Below are positions 5,778-11,536 of a stretch of 11,536 nt of DNA, in pieces. The translations under genes and the position numbers were made by a program. Below the pieces are notes generated by a model that saw only the letters and a list, made by a program, of their open reading frames with translations, had not been told where the DNA came from and made no database searches. The stretch is from 40CM-2-70-7 sp035279865 (lineage in GTDB: Bacteria > Gemmatimonadota > Gemmatimonadetes > Gemmatimonadales > GWC2-71-9): contig DATEGY010000291.1 in the NCBI GenBank assembly GCA_035279865.1, forward strand, positions 1-11,536, given 5' to 3'. Position 1 is the first letter of the stretch. The number at the start of each line of letters is the position of its first letter.

Positions 5778-6727
5778 CTGACGCCCCGACGGCCCCGACG
5801 GCCCCGACGGCCCCGACGGCCCAGACACTCAACGTCTGGCGGCGGTGGGGGTACGGGAACCTCCCCGGTGACGCGTTCTCATACGTCCTGCACATGCGCC
5901 CCGCCGAATGGCCGATCATGGCGGGGCACACATTCCTCGGATACATCCTCGCGGTCGGATGGGCGGGCCTCGGGTCCGGACAGCACCTCGGCTCGGCGTT
6001 GCTCGCCCTGTTTATCTGGGTGATCCTGCTCAATGGCGGCACGCTCGCGATCAACAGCGTGTACGACAAGGACGAGGGGGACATCGGATATCTGGAGTCG
6101 CCTCCACCGCTCCCCAAGCACCTCCTGGCCTTCAGCTGGGTCCTGCTCGGCGCCGGCCAGGTGCTGGCCTTTGCGCTGCCGTGGGGGTTTCGGATCGCCT
6201 ACGCCGTGTGCTTCGCCATGTCGATCGCCTATTCGGTTCCGCCGTTGCGGTTCAAGGCCGTTGCGGGGGTGGACTGGGTGATCAACATGTGGGGTTTTGG
6301 AACGTTGACGCCGTATGCCGCATGGGCAGCCACGGGGCGCTCGCTGGATCTGGGGCACGCGGTGATCTTTCTGTCCTTCTGCGCCCTGTTTGCCGGGCTC
6401 TACCCGCTCACCCAGCTGTACCAGCTGGAGGAGGACCGGCGGCGTGGAGACCGGACGCTGGCGCTCATGTTCGGGCTCGAGTCGAGCCTCTGGCTTGCGA
6501 CCGGCGCGGTGATCCTTGCCTTCGGGGGCCTGTCCTGGGCATCGGACATCCTGCACCGGTCCGGCATCTTGATCTACCTCGCCCTTGCCGCGTGGCTGGG
6601 CGTGCTGGTGCCCTGGGTCCGGCAGCGGAACGTGTGGACGCCGCAACAGCACCAGGCCGGGATGTACTGGGCGCTCGGGGCCTGGGCGGTGACCGACGTG
6701 GCCGTGCTGCTCGTCTTTGCACGATAG
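5774..6727 (+). CDS. UbiA-family prenyltransferase, diverged, substrate unknown
   Basis: The product is a 317-aa membrane protein with about 8-9 hydrophobic helices after a soluble N-terminus of about 40 residues. GTG 5774, forming a GTGA overlap with coaX, is preferred over the adjacent GTG 5771. Membership in the UbiA family rests on NSVYDKDEGD (94-103, motif 1 region), YSVPPLRFK (153-161, a loop typical of quinone and chlorophyll-type UbiA enzymes) and QLEEDRRRGDRTLALMFG (217-234, motif 2 region). Motif 1 is abnormal: Ser replaces the first Asp, spacing is one longer than NDxxDxxxD, and the usual RP(I/L)xxG segment reads SPPPLPKH. It may therefore use another acceptor, or be only distantly related in function. 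The N-terminus holds four Ala-Pro-Thr units encoded by a 9-bp tandem repeat. It is clearly different from the UbiA protein at 2637-3458. Confidence 0.72.
   Translation: MTDAPTAPTAPTAPTAQTLNVWRRWGYGNLPGDAFSYVLHMRPAEWPIMAGHTFLGYILAVGWAGLGSGQHLGSALLALFIWVILLNGGTLAINSVYDKDEGDIGYLESPPPLPKHLLAFSWVLLGAGQVLAFALPWGFRIAYAVCFAMSIAYSVPPLRFKAVAGVDWVINMWGFGTLTPYAAWAATGRSLDLGHAVIFLSFCALFAGLYPLTQLYQLEEDRRRGDRTLALMFGLESSLWLATGAVILAFGGLSWASDILHRSGILIYLALAAWLGVLVPWVRQRNVWTPQQHQAGMYWALGAWAVTDVAVLLVFAR
5783..5818 (+). repeat. 9-bp tandem repeat (GCCCCGACG x4), in-frame
   Basis: Four perfect GCCCCGACG units at 5783, 5792, 5801 and 5810, then a partial fifth. They encode Ala-Pro-Thr units at the N-terminus of the UbiA-like protein, so copy-number change would keep the frame and only lengthen or shorten a cytosolic linker. 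Confidence 0.9.
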
Positions 6728-6733
6728 GCTTGT

Positions 6734-6739
6734 TAGATT
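6734..6739 (+). promoter_or_regulatory. Possible -10 element (TAGATT) before the envelope gene unit
   Basis: TAGATT lies in the 48-bp gap between the UbiA-like gene and the gene at 6776, 36 nt before that ATG. It repeats the hexamer found before coaX (4983). No convincing -35 is visible at 16-18 bp. It is plausible as a start of a separate transcript for 6776-9063, but unproven. Confidence 0.3.
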
Positions 6740-6775
6740 GACCGGCAGACCCCTACGACCTGAGGAGCCTTGCTG

Positions 6776-7393
6776 ATGTCGGCGACCGCTACTCCCACCC
6801 TGACCGACCGTACCGAGCTGCCGCACGTCCTGATGAGCGGAACGAAGCTCGGTGTCCTGACCGCGGTGTGGGTCGTGCTCTATCTCGTGATCTGGCGCTA
6901 CGTTCCCGGCCTGGCGGGCGGCCTCCTGAACTCGGTAGTGGTGCTGGCGGGCGGCCTGTCGATGGCCCTGCTTCCGGCGCAGTGGACGGGAGCCCGGCAT
7001 ACCGAAGGCATCGCGGGCGCGGCGGGCGTCGGGCTCTTCAGCACGGTGGTCTTTACGGCGATCGACGTCGTCGTCCTCCGCCCGGTGCATGCGTATCCCT
7101 GGACCTGGGACGCGATCGGCGGCAACAGCACGTGGTGGTATCTCCCGGTGTGGTGGCAGTTCGGGACCTTCGTGTCGTGGATGGGGGCGATGCTGACGGC
7201 CGGCCGGAGCTCGAAGGAACCGGCCACGATGGGCAGCCTCGCAGTGCCGCTCGTCGTCGGCGCCGTCGTCATCGGTGAGGTAGCGCACCTGATGGGCTTC
7301 GGCTTCACCGCGATGTACCCCGTCGCCATCGGTCTGGGATTCTCGCTCATCCTCACCGTCCTCGGAGTAGCCGCCATCGCGCGCAAGGCGTGA
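6776..7393 (+). CDS. Polytopic membrane protein of unknown function
   Basis: I do not recognise a family. The 205-aa product has a polar N-terminus (about 1-24) and six likely transmembrane segments, at about 25-45, 50-68, 80-100, 125-143, 153-173 and 177-202. A Trp-rich stretch between segments 3 and 4 (YPWTWDAIGG...WWYLPVWW) sits where a membrane-surface loop would be. There is no signal peptide or known catalytic motif. ATG 6776 is chosen over TTG 6770 because GAGGAG at 6762-6767 gives an 8-nt spacing. A 48-bp gap upstream makes this the likely first gene of the unit running to 9063. Its stop overlaps the next gene by 4 nt, so the two are probably made together and may work together in the inner membrane. 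Confidence 0.75.
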   Translation: MSATATPTLTDRTELPHVLMSGTKLGVLTAVWVVLYLVIWRYVPGLAGGLLNSVVVLAGGLSMALLPAQWTGARHTEGIAGAAGVGLFSTVVFTAIDVVVLRPVHAYPWTWDAIGGNSTWWYLPVWWQFGTFVSWMGAMLTAGRSSKEPATMGSLAVPLVVGAVVIGEVAHLMGFGFTAMYPVAIGLGFSLILTVLGVAAIARKA

Positions 7394-7689
7394 CGGACGG
7401 AGGCGGGGGGGGCGTGCCGCGCTGGCTCGCGCACTTCCTGCTGGTCGTCGGATGGCTCCTCACGCCCCTGTGCGCGTGGGGAGCTTCGTATTTCGGGCTC
7501 TGGGTGGGCGCCAAAGTAGGGATCCGGTTCTCGGGACCGGGCGCCATGGTCGGGGTAGCACTGGGGATCGCGTTCCTGTCAGGTTTCCTGGTCCTGGCTT
7601 TCTGGGTCCGCATGATGCGCCGCTTTCCGCACTGGCTGGCCCATCGCATGGCGCCCAGACCCTCACAGGAGAACCGTGCGACGGACTGA
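7390..7689 (+). CDS. Small two-helix membrane protein of unknown function
   Basis: This 99-aa protein starts at GTG 7390, in a GTGA overlap with the preceding stop, and overlaps the next gene by 14 nt, so it is very likely translated. After a Gly-rich start (TDGGGGGV) it has two hydrophobic segments, at about 12-40 and 50-72, with GPGAMVGVALGIAF at the second. It ends in a basic, polar tail (RMMRRFPHWLAHRMAPRP). The glycine-rich second helix recalls small AtpZ/AtpI-like proteins, but the resemblance is slight and no ATP synthase genes are near. Given its tight coupling with the polytopic protein upstream, a partner or accessory role in the membrane is the simplest guess. Confidence 0.65.
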   Translation: MTDGGGGGVPRWLAHFLLVVGWLLTPLCAWGASYFGLWVGAKVGIRFSGPGAMVGVALGIAFLSGFLVLAFWVRMMRRFPHWLAHRMAPRPSQENRATD

Positions 7690-8683
7690 GGTCAGTCTCC
7701 TGCTCGCGTCACTCGCGCTCGCCGCGGCGGCCACCCAGCCCCTCGCGGCCCAGGGAGAGATCGAGGTCCGGTACGGACAGTGGTACCGCGCCGGGAATGG
7801 CGCGACCTACGAAATCCGTTCCCACTCTCCTCTCACCGGCGTCCTGTCCCAGACCTTCGGCGCCACGGTCCTGGTCAACAATCACCTCGGGCGGCGCCAG
7901 GCATTCTACGGGGGCGGGTGGGAAGTCCATTTGTTCCGGGGTTCGTACACGTTCGGACCGTATGCGCTGCTGGGTGCCGCGCTGGGGCTCTCGACGGACA
8001 CCGGGAAGCAGGCGCTCGCGGCGCTCTGGAGCGTCGGCGGGGGACTCGAGTGGAGGCCGTTCGACCGGTTCGCGATGGGCATCGAGGGCCGCTATCGCGA
8101 TGAAGACCGGGGCCCCCGGGGCTTCTGGGCGGGCGGGGGGAGCCCACGGAAAGGGTTCTCGCTGTCTTTGGGACTGGCCATCGGACTCGGGCACCGGGGT
8201 GGCGGGATGTCCCGCTCGAATCCGGCCGTCCCGGCCGTCCCGGCGGTCCCGGTCCCGGACAACGCGCCGCCGCAACCGCCGGCCAGCATTGCCGGTCGCG
8301 CCGCCGACGTGGTCCGCACGGCGCTCGATGCGCTGGGCACTCCCTACCAGTGGGGCGGGACGGCGGCCAACGGCTTCGATTGCTCCGGCTTGATCCAGTA
8401 TGCCTACGGGCAGCATGGCGTGCGGCTGCCGCGGGTGAGCCGCGACCAGGCGCACGCGGGTGCCGAAGTGACTCCTGTGGTGGAGGCACTCCAGCCAGGG
8501 GACATCCTGCTGTTCTCGGCGAGTCCCGGGGCCGGGGTGACCCATGTCGGGATGTATGTGGGCGAAGGGAAGTTCATTCACAGCGCGAGCGGCGGCGTGA
8601 AGATCTCCCGGTTGGACCGGAATGATTCGGAAGGTGCCTACTGGATCCCGCGCTGGGTGGGAGCCCGGCGCATCCTGCCGTGA
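7676..8683 (+). CDS. Secreted protein with outer-membrane barrel-like domain plus NlpC/P60 peptidase
   Basis: The 335-aa product starts at GTG 7676 with AGGAGA at 7667-7672. Residues 1-25 form a signal peptide, with likely cleavage in PLAA|Q. Residues about 28-172 contain about eight amphipathic, Gly- and aromatic-rich stretches (e.g. IEVRYGQWY, FGATVLVNN, GGGLEWRPF, FSLSLGLAIGLG) typical of a small outer-membrane beta-barrel. Residues about 176-205 are a Pro-rich linker with Ala-Val-Pro repeats. Residues about 206-335 are an NlpC/P60 (C40) cysteine peptidase: GTPYQWGG, FDCSGL with catalytic C236, VTHVGMYVG with H290, and FIHSAS with H302, the probable third residue. C40 enzymes usually cut D-Glu-(DAP/Lys) bonds in peptidoglycan. 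The layout parallels OmpA (barrel, Ala-Pro linker, wall-interacting domain), but with a hydrolase at the end. The barrel call is by eye; the peptidase call is firm. Confidence 0.88.
   Translation: MRRTEVSLLLASLALAAAATQPLAAQGEIEVRYGQWYRAGNGATYEIRSHSPLTGVLSQTFGATVLVNNHLGRRQAFYGGGWEVHLFRGSYTFGPYALLGAALGLSTDTGKQALAALWSVGGGLEWRPFDRFAMGIEGRYRDEDRGPRGFWAGGGSPRKGFSLSLGLAIGLGHRGGGMSRSNPAVPAVPAVPVPDNAPPQPPASIAGRAADVVRTALDALGTPYQWGGTAANGFDCSGLIQYAYGQHGVRLPRVSRDQAHAGAEVTPVVEALQPGDILLFSASPGAGVTHVGMYVGEGKFIHSASGGVKISRLDRNDSEGAYWIPRWVGARRILP
8224..8256 (+). repeat. 9-bp tandem repeat (GGCCGTCCC), in-frame linker
   Basis: Two perfect units (8224, 8233), one with a single change (8242), and a 6-bp partial (8251). 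They encode Ala-Val-Pro units in the linker between the barrel-like domain and the NlpC/P60 domain. The sequence differs from the 9-bp repeat at 5783 but the design is the same. Confidence 0.8.
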
Positions 8684-9063
8684 CCCGTACCTCCCTTCTG
8701 GCAGCGCTTCTGGCCGTCGCGGCCTGTGCCGGCAACCGCGGCGAGTCCGGTCCGCCGAGTCCCCTTCGTGGCTACGACATCGTGATCCGCGGGCGGGATT
8801 CGCTGAGTCTGGCCCTTCGTGGTGCCTTCGCCCGGGCCGGGTTCACCGTCCGGGACGACGTCCGGGGTGGTGGGGGCGCGGCCGGGGCGCTGGTCTGGTG
8901 GAGGTACGTGGACCAGGGGCGGGGGACCCTGGAGGCCCAGGTGGCCGATACCCGGCGAGGGCAGGTGCTGGCCGTGGCAACGATCCCTGCGGATACCTTG
9001 GCGGGCGATATTTCCGCCAGCGCTGAGCTCCTGGTTCGCGCCCTTCTCAACCCAACTCCTTGA
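8680..9063 (+). CDS. Small lipoprotein of unknown function
   Basis: The 127-aa protein starts at GTG 8680 in a GTGA overlap with the NlpC/P60 gene, so the two are coupled. The N-terminus (TRTSLLAALLAVAAC) is a lipoprotein signal with lipobox VAAC and lipidated C16. Ala at +2 suggests outer-membrane sorting by E. coli rules. After a short Gly/Ser/Pro spacer, the rest (about 28-127) looks like an alpha/beta domain: YDIVIRG, a helix SLALRGAFARAGF, and strands ALVWWRYVD and TLEAQVADT, ending in a helix AELLVRALLN. The pattern recalls small periplasmic alpha/beta lipoproteins, but no named family is recognised. Pairing with an outer-membrane peptidase suggests it could anchor or control that enzyme; this is inference. 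It is the last gene before the groE promoter. Confidence 0.75.
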   Translation: MTRTSLLAALLAVAACAGNRGESGPPSPLRGYDIVIRGRDSLSLALRGAFARAGFTVRDDVRGGGGAAGALVWWRYVDQGRGTLEAQVADTRRGQVLAVATIPADTLAGDISASAELLVRALLNPTP

Positions 9064-9072
9064 CTTGGCTCC

Positions 9073-9101
9073 TTGACATGCGGATTCCGTCTGTCGATAA
9101 T
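9073..9101 (+). promoter_or_regulatory. Sigma-70-type promoter of groES-groEL
   Basis: The -35 is TTGACA (9073-9078), a perfect consensus; a 17-bp spacer follows, then -10 GATAAT (9096-9101), one base off TATAAT. Transcription should begin near 9108, just before the CIRCE operator. It starts only 9 bp after the stop of the lipoprotein gene, with no terminator between. Confidence 0.85.
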
Positions 9102-9112
9102 TCGTCCAGTTG

Positions 9113-9139
9113 CTGGCACTCACCTATATAGAGTGCTAA
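9113..9139 (+). promoter_or_regulatory. CIRCE operator (HrcA binding site)
   Basis: The right arm GAGTGCTAA (9131-9139) is perfect, the 9-bp spacer is standard, and the left arm CTGGCACTC (9113-9121) differs from TTAGCACTC at two positions. It lies just downstream of the predicted start of transcription, where bound HrcA would block groESL at normal temperature and release it on heat shock. hrcA itself is not in the window. Confidence 0.93.
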
Positions 9140-9183
9140 CAACATCGCAAGTAATCACTTAGTCCTTGTGGAGGCAGAGGGTT

Positions 9184-9495
9184 ATGGCGACCGGAAGCAA
9201 GGGTGGGAAGCAGAAGCTGCACCCGCTGGGTGATCGCGTGGCGATCAAGCCGGCCGAGGAGACGGAGACGATGAAGGGGGGGCTCTACATCCCCGACACC
9301 GCCAAGGAAAAGCCGATCCAGGGCGACGTGGTCGCCGTGGGACCCGGCCGGACCGAAAAGGGCGAGAAGGTGCCGATGGAGCTGAAGGTGGGTGACCGCG
9401 TGATCTACGGAAAGTACTCCGGCACCCCGGTGGAGCTCGACGGTGAGGAAATCATCCTCATCAAGGAATCCGACGTCATCGCGAAGCTCGGTTAA
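9184..9495 (+). CDS. groES: Co-chaperonin GroES
   Basis: GroES is the heptameric lid of the GroEL folding chamber in the cytoplasm. The 103-aa product has the family pattern: PLGDRVAIKP at the start, the mobile loop around EETETMKGGLYIPDTAKEKP, then GDVVAVGPG, VGDRVIYGKYSGTPVELDGEE and a typical C-terminus, ESDVIAKLG. ATG 9184 is preceded by GGAGG (9170-9174); a GTG at 9166 lies before this ribosome site and is rejected. It is about 7 residues longer than most GroES because of a basic N-terminal extension (ATGSKGGKQK). It is transcribed with groEL from the promoter at 9073-9101 under CIRCE/HrcA control. Confidence 0.97.
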   Translation: MATGSKGGKQKLHPLGDRVAIKPAEETETMKGGLYIPDTAKEKPIQGDVVAVGPGRTEKGEKVPMELKVGDRVIYGKYSGTPVELDGEEIILIKESDVIAKLG

Positions 9496-9509
9496 GGAGA
9501 GACCAACAG

Positions 9510-11144
<1,635 letters not shown>

Positions 11145-11180
11145 GAGACAGCGGGGCAGTACGAAGGGACGCAGTGCTGA

Positions 11181-11288
11181 AAAGCTAGACGCACAGACGC
11201 ACAGCTGGGTAACGGGTGGTGGGGAACAGGGTGGATATCCTGTGCTCTCCCACCCGTTTACCATCTGTGCGTCTGCGCGTCTAGCTTT
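11181..11288. repeat. Large imperfect palindrome between groEL and the next gene
   Basis: The left arm 11181-11219 and right arm 11250-11288 are 39 nt each and complementary at 35 positions; the outermost AAAGCTAGACGC pairs fully with GCGTCTAGCTTT except one base. Pairing continues inward, with one bulge, through ACAGG (11226-11230) and CCTGT (11239-11243). Each arm contains two GACGCACA-like octamers in tandem. It could end or protect the groESL transcript, but lacks the run of T expected of an intrinsic terminator, and it reaches to 11 nt before the next start codon. Confidence 0.85.
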
Positions 11289-11299
11289 ATGTTGTACCT

Positions 11300-11536
11300 G
11301 TGACCGGCACCCCTCCGACCTCGCCCGGCGCCTCCCATTCCACCCTTTCGAGGGAGCTCGGGGAATTCCTGATCGAGCTATCGATCGCCCTCCACAAGCA
11401 CTCGATGTACCCCCAGGGGCATCCCTCCCTCCAGCCGGCCGCGGCCGGGGTGCTCCGGCGCCTGGTTCAGCTCCTCCGGGAGCGGGGGACCCTATCCCTG
11501 GGGGTCGCCCGGCACCAGTTGATCATCGAGGGGGTG
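11300..11536 (+). CDS. Unrecognised protein, N-terminal part (3' end outside window)
   Basis: The frame is open to the last base, giving 79 codons. An in-frame TAG at 11282-11284, inside the palindrome arm, fixes the start downstream of it; GTG 11300 is the first usable codon, though no ribosome site precedes it and the next ATG is at 11406. The protein begins with a short Pro/Ser/Thr segment and then a helical domain (ELGEFLIELSIALHKHSMYPQGHPSLQPAAAG...LRRLVQLLRERG), followed by LSLGVARHQLIIEGV. No signal peptide or metal motif is visible. The helical start followed by a short beta segment brings to mind helical-repeat (HEAT-like) proteins annotated in Gemmatimonadota, but that recollection is weak and the visible part is too short to assign. 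Confidence 0.6.
   Translation, partial: MTGTPPTSPGASHSTLSRELGEFLIELSIALHKHSMYPQGHPSLQPAAAGVLRRLVQLLRERGTLSLGVARHQLIIEGV

Noticed and set aside
5821..5839. Small inverted repeat CCAGAC...GTCTGG as an operator
   Set aside because: Six-bp arms within codons of the UbiA-like gene; likely chance in GC-rich coding DNA.
6770..6775. TTG 6770 as the start of the six-helix membrane protein
   Set aside because: ATG 6776 has better spacing (8 nt) from GAGGAG at 6762-6767 than TTG 6770 (2 nt).
7390..7689. AtpZ/AtpI ATP-synthase accessory protein
   Set aside because: Two helices and a Gly-rich segment are the only similarity, the usual charged motif is not evident, and no atp genes are nearby.
9166..9183. 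GTG 9166 as groES start
   Set aside because: The GGAGG ribosome site at 9170-9174 lies downstream of it and correctly spaced for ATG 9184.
11181..11288. Ordinary rho-independent terminator of groEL
   Set aside because: The stem is far longer than usual and is followed by CTTTATGTTG, with no run of T. A termination role remains possible but is not shown.

Overview
The window is GC-rich, densely packed bacterial DNA in which every recognisable gene lies on the + strand. Many neighbours overlap by a few bases (GTGA/TGA junctions), and GTG or TTG starts are common. The gene set is mostly housekeeping: MutL, MiaA, a BshA-type glycosyltransferase, UppP, BirA, CoaX and GroES-GroEL. It is joined by two UbiA-family prenyltransferases and several envelope proteins with no obvious family. 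This gene content, the bacillithiol gene and the style of the partial last gene fit a member of the FCB group, most likely Gemmatimonadota. That assignment is inference from protein flavour, not a search result.

Bases 1-6727 form one tight run: the 3' part of mutL (mismatch repair), miaA (tRNA i6A37), bshA (bacillithiol step 1), a UbiA prenyltransferase resembling the archaeal-type ether-lipid enzyme DGGGP synthase, uppP (undecaprenyl-diphosphate recycling), monofunctional birA (biotin-protein ligase), type III pantothenate kinase coaX, and a second, diverged UbiA protein. Junctions are overlaps or gaps of 24 bp or less, so it probably behaves as one or two operons. A possible internal promoter lies just before coaX.

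Bases 6728-9063 hold a second unit, preceded by a possible promoter and a good ribosome binding site: a polytopic membrane protein of unknown function, a small two-helix membrane protein, a secreted protein that looks like an 8-stranded outer-membrane barrel joined by a Pro-rich linker to an NlpC/P60 peptidase, and a small lipoprotein. All junctions overlap. The unit looks like an envelope or cell-wall module and is the least explained part of the window.

Bases 9064-11144 are the heat-shock operon groES-groEL with a near-consensus sigma-70 promoter and a CIRCE operator for HrcA. Between groEL and the last gene lies a palindrome of about 108 bp. The final 237 bp start an unrecognised gene that runs off the window.

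The most unusual DNA features are two different inverted-repeat elements built from short degenerate tandem units: heptamers in and after the 3' end of miaA, and octamers after groEL. There are also two 9-bp in-frame tandem repeats that encode Pro-rich linkers. I saw no CRISPR array, tRNA, rRNA, transposase or defence system.
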